Positions 13,401 through 28,300 are shown, numbered from the stretch's first letter. The stretch is DNA of 64,000 nucleotides from Mytilisepta virgata (GCA_028015205.1 CM051521.1:100664513-100728512); one strand, 5' to 3'. Numbers and translations are program-made. The notes: generated by a model from the letters alone, not told the origin.

Positions 13401-16400
13401 CTGTCGAATTGCAGGTAGCTCTGGACGAAGGTTAAATGTTTTTAAAATCCTCATGTGATCTACAGACTTAATTTTAAATTAAGTTTATGTGAATATACTA
13501 TTTGTAAAATAGTACACCTAGTGCAACTGGCTACACATATTTTTAAATATTTCTAATACTTTTAAAACCTATGTTTTTTTTAAAATAAATTTCGTTTTAA
13601 ATTTTTTGACCACTTAATTTTATCCAGGGTAATATGATAATGAAATATGTTTTTTATCAGCTTAACCAACATATAATTAACACAGTAAAGACAATATGTT
13701 CATTACAACAGTGTTACGTACAGGGAATTAATATAGGTAAACATTAAAACAATGAAATATTGAATGCGGTCATCATACAGACAATTACGGTATTAGGTAG
13801 ATGACAATCTGTACTCCCAGAACTTGCTAGGTGTTAATCGCGTTTGCTTTAACACCGATGTAAATGAAACAAGATCAGCAAAATCTCTGATCTTTTGATG
13901 GTGACAGATTCTTTGTTTAATTAAACCTGTATTTTAACTATTGGTAGATTTCGATCTGTCATTGCCTACTTTATGCCTAGTCAAGCATGAGAGACCTTGC
14001 ATGTTATTCAAAATGACTTATACGATTAACATATCGGAAGAAGTTGTACTGTCAAACGAAACGGAAAACCATACTTTAGAAATCAAATAAAAATCAACAT
14101 TTACCTATAATTAACACCTTATTATTAGCAAAATCCAATATACTAGGGTGGTAAGACCAGGAAATGCTTTGTTTGGCTTTACTAAGCAGTATGAATGAAG
14201 ACTGTTTGTTCAGCAATAAATGTAAGCGTGAGCAGGAAACGTATTGTTGCTTATAGTTATAAGGTCGATATAAATATTTCTACATGAAATTATATATAGG
14301 CAGTCTTTTTTTAAAAGTATATTATCTAAAAATAAACTGATCATAACAATACAAACAAAAGAGTTTTTTGTAATATGAGTGAAACGGGAACTGGAGGATT
14401 AAATTGTTTCGTGGTATATATTTTCTCCCATGTGTATAAGTTTTGCAAATGTATTTATCACTCGGCTGGAAAAAAGTAAGCCTGATAGTTCGTTGCACTG
14501 AGAATGCATCATCACTAGTATTGGGGAATGTCAGCCTTTTTACCATTTATTGGATGCCTCTGCTTGGTATCCAAAGGTGACATGGCAACTACGTCGCTAG
14601 TATTCAGTGATAATGAAACTGAAAATAAAAATTTTTAATTTATATATAAAAGGAAATTTGTCTGAAATTAAGTAGTACCCCAATCTCATGCATAGCTCTA
14701 ACCTTGGGTGGTTTTTGGTTCTAGTTCTCTTTTCAATTCAACATGAATCCGATCTAAAATATTTGAGTTAATTGTTTATAATTTTTACCACACCATTAGC
14801 CTTAATCCTGTTGTTAAATATAAATTGTTGGAAGTTTTACATGCAAAGATTCAAAAGAAGTATCGAAGAATACATATTCCTATCATATAGGAGAAAGCTG
14901 ATAGTCAGTGGAATATCACTAGCGCCCCCGCTAGCGCCTCTAAACATGAACCTAATCATGAAACCAGAATATTGTCATGATCTATACAGCAACGGCCAAA
15001 AAATGATAAGGTTTATCGTGAAATGTTTCATATTGAAAAAACTGAATTACATATTTACAGTCGGGCACTTCTGCTGAAACTTTTGTTTAACTTGATAAAA
15101 GACTAGAAAACTATAAACTGCAAAAATTGAATAAGGAAACTGTCTAACTCAATGAAGAAATGTCATTTGCTTTTTATTAGTTCATTTTCTCAGAGTCTGA
15201 ATGAATATTATTTAACATTAACCGAGAATTATTGTGCTGTCTCGTAGCTTGATTGAAAATTGTTAACAAGGACATAAAAAAAGACATTATCATCGGTTTA
15301 AAAACTTTTTATTCTTTATGCAGTGGATATTAATCACAATCGAAAGGCACTACAATTAAATTATCTAAAATCGTTATCCCCACGTCGTGAAATTAAAAAT
15401 CCATTTAATTCTTTATGATAGATAAAATGACACTGTATGAAGAAGCAGTTATTTTTTCTTAATTTAATTTTTTATTAAAAAACTTTATTGTAAAAAGGAA
15501 ATGACATAATTAGTCATTAGAAGGTGTTATTTTGAGAAATGATGCTAAAAGCTAATTTTGCCCCCTCTCAGACCAGATAAGTGCCTTTCTATTCGTTCAT
15601 ATGAGATTGTAAATTATCGGTCTCATCTTCACTAAGCGAATACAGATTTTATTTTAACTTTTGATTTATTTTATTGTTTTTGTTTTATTTTTGTTCTTTT
15701 TGTGGAAGTTTATAAAAAAAAAATATCTGAAGTTGGAAATAGTTTTGGACCATATACACATAGTCGATTCATATTTTGGGAACTTAAGGAATTGATACAC
15801 CCTAATTTAATCCATTATTATATACTGACTTGATAATTCCCCGCTTGTACTGGTTATTTATATATATATTTAACGTCATCAGATTTCACAAAAATATATG
15901 TTAAATATTTAAACCCCGACACATAATTTATTTGTGAAATATTATTTAATTTTAAACATTCATTTTTGCATAAACAATGTTAAGATCGCATCCAGTTGGG
16001 TATTTAAATCATTTAAGTATCCATGGAACCTTTTATCTTTGAATCTTTGTAATTTGATTTATAAATTCAGCGAAGTTTAATCTTTGAAGATTGTCAGAAT
16101 AAAACATTTTCTCCAATAGACACTTTAAGTAGCAGTCTAGTCGAAAAAAACGATGTTTAGATAAATAAATGATTTAATATTTTTGGTTAACCCTGTTGTT
16201 GGTGTACGGGTTTATTAATATAGTTTTATTACAGGGCTAATTACTGCGTGAGAAAACTGTCGGGTACACATCCTAATCATTTACAGCAGTAAAAGGTTCA
16301 GAAACCTCAAAATTCGTTTTTGTCCAAAGTATTAATATTATAATAGAAAATGACCAGTTACTTATTTCACAAGATTCCAAGACATATTTAACAAATGTTC

Positions 16401-18540
16401 TGGTAAAGGAACTTTTCTTCATCTAATCGCTACACTAATGTACAAGCAGAACTCACCAAGAAAAAGTTGTAGAGCAGTAAAATAAAGTGACACTTCACAG
16501 TGTACACTTTAAGGGTGTATATCGTCGGTTTCCCTGATAAATAAGAGAGTTCTACAGACAAGTGTTTGATGTTAGGTTTATAGTTTATATCTTATTTACC
16601 TTCACACTTCATTGGTATATTAAACTAAAATATTAAAGTTTTAAACAGTCTGAATATACCGTAAAATATTACAGAACAATCGTTCAACTACATAGTTTAT
16701 TGTTGTTCATGGTCCTAAAACATTCAGAATTTATGTCAAACGTATTTAAGGTCTATTGAAGTTTTTGTGAAATATTGGAGATATTGATCTGAATATATGG
16801 CAATGAATTTGTTAATATTTTCCTGTAAGTGACATTTATCATTGATTAGATAGTTTTAAATATTTAGTAACTTACATTTTCTGAAGTTAGATTACAAATC
16901 AGTATTTTTAATATGGACAAAAGAGCTTGCACTTCAACTAAAAACATGTATATTTCCTTCCTTTTAAATATGAGTATATTCATTAGTTGAATTGAAAATT
17001 CAAAGGTTTCCAAAAATTTGTTAAATTCTAATTTGAAACTTTATTTCAGCCAATTTTAGGCATTCAAGATAACATTGCTTGCAATCTTTTCAACTTATTT
17101 AAACGATATTTTCGAAAAATATGGCCACTGCTATTGTTAAAAGATAGTAATAATGAATATCTATATAAAACGGTCTGAAGGACAGAGCTAAGGAAATACT
17201 TTCTGTACTCGGTTTCTAAAAGAAACAAATGCAGGTTCGAAATAATAACTAACAGTAAATGTTCAGTAATCCCGGGGTCAGTAATACAATGAATACAAAT
17301 TACATATTAATAAAAACAAAGAGAGGAAAAAATCATATAAAACTGTGTTCGGTTCTAATAAAACCTTCGTAAGTCCAATGGATTACGTATTTCAATTTGC
17401 AATTTGCAATAATTCTGACATATATAACTAACCGTCGATAATTATTTTTTAACAAAGCCATGCATCATGAGTATCTATTATGATTTTTCCCATTATTTTT
17501 ACACCTATATAACAAACATGTATAATGTACATATTCGAAGAGGTCGTTCAGAACTAAGGCCCAAAATGATAGTAAATGTATAACCAGATAAAAAAACACC
17601 TAGCTAACTAGAAAGGGTATGATACGTACATGACATATTTTGGTAACTCAGTCGTATGATTCCTTGCGTTTTAGTTGTTGATTTAAGTTTTATCAACTGT
17701 TTACAGAACATCGATATCTCATATTAATATTTGACAATGAGATTCCCAAAAAGAAATCGCACTAGAGCGAGAACTATTCATAATTATCAGGCAGGCCACA
17801 CTTATACACTACATTAAATTTTATCCGAGTTAAATGATCTTAAATGATTCTTGAATACATTTAAATTCTGTGTATCGTGGAATATATTTAGCTCAGTAAA
17901 TGTCGGTATTAGAAAAGGATTAAACCTGGATTGAATTCTAATCTGTAGAGGACATTTATTACCAAGAATTTGATAATCCAGTGTCATTGGTAATATCAAT
18001 ACTGGCGACATTGTTATATCATCATGTTACAAAGGTAATGTAACATTTGATTTTTATTTTATTTCTTAAATATAATTTAAAGTTATTGTTTAGTCACTCA
18101 GTGAATGGGTTATGAAGAAAAATACTACTAGTATTCAAAGTCTTTGTTGGATGTCGTTTACAGCACAATTATCATCTACCAATTTGGTTATATTTTATAT
18201 TCAATCAGATAAATTGTATAAAATAGTTAAAAACTGTTACCCCGGCATAATCATATGCCTTTCCAACAAGAATATCATGTGCTTACTGTGCTGGTTTTAT
18301 CTCCAACTGACCTTGAGATAAAAAGTACGTCTCACGATTTTTTAAGACCTTCTAAAGAATACAGTTTAACTGACTACTCACAAACTGCTTGTCACTTTTG
18401 TCATGCAATCTATAATTTGATTTGATACCCAAAATTCAATTACCCCTTTCTGGTGCATTTCATGTAGTTGGTATGCAACGCGTTATATTATGTGGTATGA
18501 CAACGTCAAGTAGAAATACCAATGACTTTGTTTTCTTTCT
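10500..18540. other. Presumed intron 1 of the TBATA-like gene
   Basis: AT-rich sequence with no recognised coding exon. The longest frame (about 100 codons near 14772-15077) begins with TTG and looks like chance. Apart from the candidate alternative promoter near 12.57 kb I see nothing structured. Confidence 0.4.
12570..12619 (+). promoter_or_regulatory. Second X-box-like site with downstream splice donor
   Basis: GTTAACCATGGCAAC at 12570-12584 fits an RFX X-box with a 3-bp spacer and one mismatch (perfect GGCAAC half-site). A good donor, TTTGTG|GTAAGT, follows at 12620, so this could be an alternative first exon. An ATG at 12577 opens a frame of 14 codons before the donor, but joining it to the exon at 18546 gives an immediate stop, so it would not encode an extended N terminus. 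Confidence 0.25.
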
Positions 18541-18546
18541 TTCAGT

Positions 18547-18751
18547 ATGAGTCAGTCTGAAGTGTTTCGACCATCCAATGGTGAACTGATAACTCGTCCC
18601 GGACCTGTCCACGAAGGCTACCTTGGGTCCATGGATGCCTTCAGAAAACCTCGACCTTCAACTCAAAGCGGTTCAAGATTTGGTGCACTAAGTCAAAATT
18701 CTTTTTTCACACGACACAATCCACACCCTGGTAGAGTCAGACATATCAAAG
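18547..18751 (+). CDS. TBATA: TBATA-like coding exon 1
   Basis: Acceptor TTTCTTTCAG at 18545, ATG at 18547, donor G|GTATTA after 18751 (phase 1). Encodes residues 1-68, including the family's SFFTRHNPHP motif, the best-conserved feature of the protein. Confidence 0.88.
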
Positions 18752-21700
18752 GTATTATATTATGAACATTTCGACAGAACCACATGAACGGATTTGCAAT
18801 TTCTAAAAAAGGGGATATCATATGCATGTGTATAATAATAAGAAAATTCTTTAAAATAAAGTTATTATATTTGCTAAAAATTAGATGAAAAACAACAGTT
18901 CTGATCAAAGACCATTATTTCTTTACTTAACTTCTGACACGTGGCCTGTAGTGATTTTGTGTGAATTCACCAACCATTATTCTTACACTTGGTAGTAACC
19001 GTGTAAACTTTTGATGTAAAATAACAGTCGAAACGAAGATTTTTTTCAATCTCTTTAAATAAAATATGTCATTATTTGGCTGATCCTTTGAGGGAAAATA
19101 AAAGCTCCTGTTCATCCTGTTTATATATCTGGATAGAATTACAAAAACTGTGTAATTAAAGCCAAAGTTTGTGTCTGATGGTGTTATATTGAAAAAGTAA
19201 AGTTTATCTACATTTAAACAAGAAAATATAAGAATGTAAACAAATAAACAAAACTGGTTCATGTTGGTATGGTAAATGTTTCTATAGAAACAGACCGTTT
19301 CAAGCGTTACACGATAATGGAGGAAGTCTACAATAATGTATTTATTTTATAGGAATATTTATAGCTTGAAATAGCTTAAATTGTTTAATATATCATTTAA
19401 ATGTAATTTAATTTTAAGTAAATTTATACGCGTGATTACAATCCCAAGAAGTTTTAAATTTTCGAACATGTATGAATAGGTAGATACGATTTAATGGAAA
19501 CCTTAAGTGATGATATATGTGTCAGATCAGAGTTTATTTTTTTGTATTATATTTATATGCATATTTATTTTAAAAAATGTATCTTTGAGCACTGATATGT
19601 ATACCCTTACGACCACCCTTATATTACAAACTGTATTTTGAAAACAATATTTATTGCAACATTTTATTCTGACCCTAGGTTTATTAGATGTTCCAATCTG
19701 TGCCGTGAACGACGATGGTTACTTCGCCAATCCTAAATATTCCTTACAGTTTCCACCAAATAGTTTCAATAAAGAAAAGTTAGCTAACCAAAGAATACCT
19801 GTAAACGCAATTAACGTGAACTCACAGCTTCATCCAATCAACACAGTCACTGGTCTTCAGTACTTTACTGGTTTAAACAGTTATCCATGGAGAGAAAAGG
19901 CTATTCCAAAAGTCGGTCTTGGTAAGTCAAATTTACTATTTAATATGGTTTTACAAATATGACAGCCTTTACTTGGTCTTGAACATGATCAGAAGTCTTT
20001 ATATCTAAAGTTTACTAATGTACGCATTTCTTTCAAAAGGGGTTCACTGTGAATCCTTTTTAACAAAATAAGGGACGAAAAATTGTTTGGAATAATGGAC
20101 AAATTAAATAAAAAATTGAAAAAATGTCAACTATTTACTTTTTTATAAACAGAGCCTCGGACTCGCCTTCCACCAGTTCGAAGTGGCTCCAGACTGACTT
20201 CTTCTATGAAAATTCCTTACTTCCGATAAAGGTCGGTAGCGGCGCATTGTTTGCAGTTTATGTCGTGCAAATTGCTATTGAACACATCCCAGCGAGTCTA
20301 TAATAATGATTATGTAATGCATGCCAGTTTTGCCATAAAGACTTCACAAACTTATCTAATCTTTTTTGTTTTATTTTTTCACCATATTTTTAAAACATGA
20401 AATAAAGTTATTTCTTTCAATGTTGTTATACACTTAATGCTTCTGGCTTAGTTTGTTAACAGTATTGGAGCTTCACTGTAGTAATGTTTATACTGAATAC
20501 GGGAGGAGTGTGGGGGAGATCAATTCTTCTCCATAGTTTTGACATTTGATGACACCCGCAGTTACGAAATTAACATTTTTTTTATCTCTTTAATACTTCG
20601 TTTTACTTTTGAGACACATGGAAATTATTTCCGTTAGTATGAAATAATTCCTGCATCCCATTATAGGGTAGTTACTGTATTTATTCGCATCGAAGATGCG
20701 TAGCGTTTTATCATCTGCTTTATACGTTAGTTTATCTATTTTCATCAACATTTTACCGGTATATTATCCGAATGACAAAAAAGACCATTTTTACGGGTTC
20801 TGTTAACTAAGCAGAACTTGCTTATTCTTCTGGAAACTTATGTCACTCCCAGTTTTTTTCTGTGGGGAATTCAGATTAAAAGAGATTTGTTTTGTATTTT
20901 CTGTTTCTGGTGCAATGCTTTTCTGTACTTGTAGGTTTGCATTGCAGTGTTTGTCTTCTGTGTTGCTGTATACATTGTTCCCAAGTATGAAATCATTGAT
21001 GCCTATAAATTCGTCCCTTTCAAACTATTAAAATCATATTTCAAATATGTGATTACCTAATATTACTTGTTAACATGTATGAAACATCTAGGTGCGACAA
21101 ATCAGTCATAGGGAATAACTAAACATGTCAATTCTGGGTTATCAAATGGCTTTAATCAATAATTACTATAATGATTCCTCACAAAAATGAAATTGATTAC
21201 GACAACCGTAACTAACCATTACATTAAGTTATACAAATAATCACCCGAATAAACATTTAAAACCCATCTGTACGTCAATAATGTAGATTCCAATGACATA
21301 AATTGACGTTCTGGTGCTCGCTGTGGATAGTAACCGGAATATGTAGTTTGATTTTAATTTTTATCGAATTGAGTCTTGTTATACATTCTGGTATCACATT
21401 ACGTATTACATCAATATTCTTCCATTTGAACAACACTCGTAAACTTGTTATATTGAATTTACATTGAACAGGGTGCAAACGATAATTAAAAATATGAGAT
21501 TCAAATTATTTTTTTATTTATATTTAAATAACCTGATTTAAAATCACTTTATATATGTTTATCTATTTTTTTACTCACAAAATGAGTACTCTGGTGTTTT
21601 GTTATAACAACCAGATATATGTATATTAGAAAAAAACGAATTTGTTTAAAGAAGATTATTGTGCACTTCTTATATGTTGTATGACTTATATAAACGATGA

Positions 21701-24700
21701 AATTGGCAAAAAAAATCTTTCATAGTTGAAAAGTACTTTTGATAAATATTAAGTATTAAAATTGTTTTTTCTATTCAGTTTAAAAAAATCTACATCTAAA
21801 GGCAACCTCCCCATATTCAAAGTTAGATTAAGCTGCTTTATCTTTGACCTTAGACTGAATTGCCTTTCACAGTTTTGGGATTTGAGATTTCCATTCTTTT
21901 TTTTTGGAAACTGTTGAAAAGAAATAAATGTTTGCCATATGTTAGGCTTTTTACTTGACGTTTTTCATTAAGCCAAGGGTAAACTTCGTTAAATTAAAAC
22001 ACAAAATAGGAGTTGAAGCTATATGTTTAGCATTGATTAGCAGTTGACCATTGAAAGATACTTATCTCAACAAACTATGTTTCAAATTTTAACAAGATAT
22101 ATTGAGCCCATCTAAGTCGACACGTTTTTTAATTTACCCGAAAATTGCTAATTTTGTGATTTTTCGTGCATATTTGATTTTTTTATGGACAAGGCGACTT
22201 AACTCCAGAACAACATCTGACTTTCATCAGGTAACAGTAAATGAGTCTAAGGAAATGTCACTAGATAAGTCTAGTGAGTTTTGTACCAGTCTTTTTAGCA
22301 ACTTTAAAACTCTGATCACAGATACAAAGAACTTGGCAATATTTCGAAACCATTTTTCACCATTTAAGTAACGATGATTAAAGTTTTTTAGAATAATTAT
22401 GAATATTTACACTGGAACAATAAGAAAAATTGTTTTCATATACTTATTAATAAAGTTTCATTTTTTAAGTAGAAAGGCTACATATGTATATCGGACATTG
22501 ACTTAGTACCATCTACTTACGTGAAGGACAAAGACCATAGATTTAACAAAAAATCACCATATTTTATGTATAAAAGTAAAATAATATAAAGTATCATAAT
22601 AGTAAGGAAATATTACGGATCTCCATCAGGTGGCAGTAGAAACAAATTTTACGCACTGAATGGACACATTTCGACAATTTATATATAGTAAGAAACCAAT
22701 TATTAAAATACAGGGTTAAACAAGTATGCTAACTGCTTTAAATTGTTTTTAAAAAGCGTATTGAATATGATTCCCTAAAGATCTTTTCAACATTTTCAAG
22801 ATTTCTGTCATAAATATTATTACTTTAAATTGGATCTTTTTGTTTCTTGAGAAGCATGGACACATCCATGGGTCTTGTTGTTGCTATCGTCGCCTTTTTA
22901 ATTAATACATTGAATTGGTGGGTGTTTCAAGATTATACATCTAAGTCTTTGAACCAATAGTTTTTTTCCATAATATCATATAACTTTTTATTGTATTGAA
23001 AATTATATGCCATCAAAAATATATATATATTGTATTTCTCTTATTGAAATTGAAATTTATATTCGTTTCGAAGTACGCCTATTTCCTTAATGTTTATAAT
23101 GTACTTTAAATACTAAGTAATTTGTATGAATTTAGAACACCTACAAATACTCTAATTTTGATGTTAGTTCGTTTGCACTTTCCATGTCCATTATTGTGTA
23201 AAATTTTCAATTCAACCACAGTAAGTATAGAAATAATAAAAAAAAAACTTCGTCTGATATTTTGCAGTAAAGGTTCTGTGTTTCTGTTCTTGGTTTTGTT
23301 TTTTGTCTTTTTTTGTTTCGGTACTTCTTTCATTGTTTAGAATGTTGAGTTACAAGTTGAATACTGTTTAAAATGTAAATATACTTTTTTCATTAGTTCC
23401 AGTTACTGAACGATGGAGGGATGAATTAAAGCATTTAACTGATGCTATCGGTATATCGGACCAACCGGAAAGACCTCTACAGCCAAAAGAGTTAGAACGG
23501 CCGCGAACACAGTATTCTGAAAAGACGGGTAGATTAATTCCCCCACCATCTAGAGCCATGTCACGTGGTCAGTCCAGAGGACAGTCGCGTGGAGGAGTCC
23601 GACCAATGGCAAATTTACAACACATTGCCCCTGAACCAGATACAGAAGCTATGGTATGTTAAGAATGCTAGGATGCTATTGTATTTCTATTTAATTTCCG
23701 GCAATAACACGGTATTGGACGTTTATACTATATCATATAAATGAATTTCAAATTTTAATAAATCATTTTTAAATATTTATTTTCGAAATTGCTCACTTGA
23801 ACACATTGAATTCTTTTCTGCAGTTTTGTGATATTTAAATCACTTCTTTTTTAATTCGTGATATATTGTCCTTTTTATAATATAAAATGACCTAGTTTGA
23901 TTAAAACAAATATGAATATAACCTATTCTCTCAGGTGATGTCCATGCTGTGTCAGATCCTACAAACAGAAGACATGAATGCTGTACAAGCTTGGCTATGT
24001 TCAGCTTCAGATAGAGGTATGTCACTTGTAATTTGCAATATCATCTGGTTGCTTCATGCTCATTGTGGTCCTGTTCAACAGAATGATGTTTGAGAAAAAA
24101 AATCATTATCATCATTCGTTTTAATTAAAGCACATTTGACTCTCGTTGTCATTTTATTTCAAAAGACCTGATTTTTCAGTATTTCAATTTTGGTCCCAAA
24201 ATTATACTTTGCTTCTTATTATATGATAAGGAATTTTTCTTTACACTGATTGGTCTGGACAGCTTTTTCTGAGTCGTACGTCAGAGTGAGTACAGCTTGT
24301 CATCTTGTTGATATTTGAAATTTGTTGAATATATTATAAAAAAACCAGTAAAATTCCTTATTATGTAATATAAACTGTTATCACAGAGATATGTCTCGCC
24401 TTTTTGTAATTTTGATTATACAAATGTTGAAATCATAATAGCAATACCTTAACATCTTACACAAGTTATGCAAATATTCAAAGTCAATGAACCATGACTG
24501 AGTTACATGGTTAAACAATCTCCATTTAAATGAGATGTGTGAATGCTAATACAACTGGATACCAAATACCATTGACTTATTATAAGTCGTTCCCAAATCT
24601 AAATACAAAAATTTTGTGGGAAAAATTTGGTTGATTATATAGGGAATCACTGATGCGTGACTGGAGTGGGCCCCCCTTAGGTCAGTCAGTGCCCCCCCTC

Positions 24701-25309
24701 CTTTACAAAAAGTTCTGGATCCACCACTGATAGCAATACTTTAACATGTAAGTTATGCAAATATTCAGTCAATGAATATGCACGAATTAGCATACCTATG
24801 TGTAGCTTTTCAACCCAACCTCATCATGGCGAGACAAAAATCTTTTTGCTTGGCTTTGTGTCCAATAAAATATAATTTTGTTTGTTTACTTATAGTTATT
24901 ACTTATAGTTGATTTCCAGTACAGGATCCCTCAAGGTTCCTCTTCACCAGACTCATAATATATGTAAAGTAAGCAAACCATTCAAAGTCAATAGACCATG
25001 ACTGAGGGGGTGGAGCCAAATAATCTCCATGGCAATGAGATGTGGCAATGATAATACATCTGCATACCAATTATCATTGACCTACCACTAGTGGATCCCC
25101 ATAAACTGACCTAATCACAAACTAATACATGTAAAGTAAGCAAACCATTCAAAGTCAATAGACCATGACTGAGGGGGCGGAGCCAAATAATCTCCATGGC
25201 AATGAGATGTGGCAATGGGAATACATCTGCATACCAATTATCATTGACATACCACTAGTGGATCCCCATAAAACTGAGCTAATCACAAACTAATACATTG
25301 TTGACGCCA

Positions 25310-25340
<31 letters not shown>

Positions 25341-28300
25341 CGGAAACAGCATACCTATGTCTCGCCTTTTGACTCCGTCAAGGCGAGACAAAAACGGACC
25401 TGGTCAACCTCGGCCGTTGGCCTCAGTCGACCAGTGTCTGACCAGGTCAGTATAATCATGAGTAGACCTTTGATGGTTCACTCAGCTTTGAGATAGCAAA
25501 TGTCAATGTCCAATAATATACTCAAGAATTTTTTTTATAGTAAAGCATAATATACATGTATTTTCATTCTTGTTTCATTCGTACTAATTTTATGGCATTT
25601 GTCTTTCAGAGAAGGCTCTGGTGCAAGACTTTATAAAAGCAGCCGTAACGAGTAAAGATGACTATTATAAAAGAGATGTTCCTGTAGAATTTGTAGAAAA
25701 TGGAAACATAGAAAATAAAACAAAACTTCCTCCAATAAATGAAAATGGTCAATTGATACAACAGGCTTCGGGTGATGTAGACAGGTATGTGATATAATTT
25801 ACAAGTATTACTGAAAAATTCCTTTTTTTTGTCTAGTGTTGTTTTGATGAGCGATGAGACCCAATAAATATCCGGTAACTTATCTTACACACCAGTTCAT
25901 AGCTAAACATACCAGTAAAACGGTATCAATGTACGAATAAATGTTAATAAATAAGAAACAAATATAGAATGTATTTTCCTTTGAACGGGAAGTTTAATCT
26001 GTTTGCATCATATAAAAGCTACTGGCATAGCCACGTTCGCTGACTGAGATTCTCCCTTTTTATATAGTTTATAAACATAAGTCTGTTTTTTTATCTGGAT
26101 TTTTGCATTTTAGATTAGTTTTAGAAGAAAATAAAGCACCAGTTATATCTGGAACCGTGCCTGATGGTGAGTAGAATTTACACCGGTTACATGCAAAATT
26201 CTTTGCATGCCTCTTTACTCTCTCTTTATAATATAACATCTGCAGAATTGGTATTAAGTATGTTCTTCCGTGGCTATTCCGTTTAAGTCTGCCATAACTT
26301 TATCTACTTCAACTGTTTATTCTTCCTCGAAGAATTACATATAACATGTATATATTTGAAGAGTTCAACTGCCAGAATGACCAAAACGGTAAAACTAAAC
26401 CATCACAAAGGAGAAACTCCTTCGTTTCCACAAAATGTAACAATTCTATGACAATAAATTTGCAAATATCAATTTCAGGCTGATAATACCCAGTATGTCC
26501 TATTTATTACTCCTATTTTCAGATTTCACCCCAGACTCATTCGGTGTACTAGACGAATTCTACCGTATGTATACATTTATTGGCCTCCTTCTTCATCACT
26601 TTTTTTTATATGCATATATTCACTTTCTGTCACAGTTAAGTCTTATAGTCAGTTTAATTAACAGTAACAGTTTTATTATTAGCTTTAACCGATACCTGAC
26701 ACCACAAGGAATAACACGGTTAGAATTAATCGCATAAAACAGCTTATACTTAATTTGTCATGAATTTTATTCTTTTTCACGCACCAAATATTTCACCATG
26801 ATTAAATTTATATTTCATACTTACATATTTTTTAAGTCTTAAGACTTTATACATCTCGGTAGTAGCTCTGGGTCCTATTAGATATAATTGTTTTTCTCTG
26901 CTTTCTGATATTTGATATTACACTTCTGAAGTTTATCCTTTAAAAAAAACCTGTGAATTTTGAATTTTCCCAGTTTAGTATAGAAATAATTCTGTTTTAT
27001 CACAATAGTACATAAATTTCCCGTATTTGATTAGTATTTTTAGGGTTAGGTTGCTAAGCAACCAAAACCCTTATGCCGTCGGTCGTTTGGTTAGACAATG
27101 AAGGAAACTTTGGAAATCTGGTGTTTTGTGGAAAAAGTTGGACCAGAAGTTTTTGAAACTATGTTTTTATGAGTAAATATGCAAGCTTATCTAGGATTGA
27201 AGCTTAAGCAAGGCTAGTTAAGCAGCTTTTTATCTCGATTTTGGGATATGACACATGCGCAAAGAAACGAATTTCTTTCCGAATTACGACTATGTTTATA
27301 TTGGAATATCATATAAGAAAATAAACATTCCGCGGTAAAATAGTCCTAATATTTGTTGTTGCTGTTGTAGTTGTTTTTTAATAGAAATGTAACTGAAACA
27401 CACCGAGAAGTGTAATTGTCCAGTTATTTAATAAAAGATGTGTGTTTTATTGACGATTTCCTTTTTGTTTTGAAAGCCGTGTAAAGTATTCGCGCCTTTT
27501 AAAATGTACCAGATATCGGCGTAAGGATTTTGAATGTTTACTGTGACATTTGCACGGATATTTTCGACTCCGATCTTATTTTCAAAAGATTTCAAAGGTA
27601 AGTTCCATTTTTGTTGTGAACGTGATTGTTAACTTATACAGAACATATTTTGCACATTATTTGCTTATTCTTCTTGTAATTCTGATGGTATTTTGTGTAT
27701 TTAATTAACCTTTTGACCTGATCATCGTGACTTCATTTTGTCAAACCTGTTGGTCAGTGATAGAATTGCATACAGGTTATTTGAAATGCCGACAACTTGC
27801 ACATTAAGATTGAAAAACAATGTGTTTATCATTAATTTAGAAAACGGTATTATCGAAAGTATAATGGGTTTATTTTAATTGAAAGCTTGAATGTTTACGT
27901 TCTGATCTACCTGCACATGCGCAAGGTAGTGTAAATATATTGTAGAAATGACCCCCTTCTACAATTGTCCAAACTTTGTCTTTTTATATAACCTTAATAA
28001 CTTGAAGACCTTTGATTTCTGTTTATTTTAATTCATCAAATCATTATTATGCGTTTGTCTTTTTAAAAAAATTCAATTTAGAGTGATAATTCAAGAAGCG
28101 TTAGCCGACTCGTGCTTTCTTTGATTGATTAGTGCATATTTATTGAAATAATCATCAGCAATGTTTGTACAAATAAAAGTCAAATGCTAGCAACCTAACC
28201 CTAGCAGTGCCTATGCACTTTGATTTTATATCTTCACCTTACTTACCAATAATATATATATTAATAAATATATAAATGAAAGATGAATAAATTGCAATTT

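Noticed and set aside
14772..15077. 101-codon open frame in presumed intron 1
   Set aside because: It begins with TTG, shows no domain, and its residue mix follows AT-rich chance frames.
27041..27056. Interstitial telomere repeat
   Set aside because: Only one and a half TTAGGG-like units, and the same sequence is inverted 1.15 kb away, so it is a transposon end.
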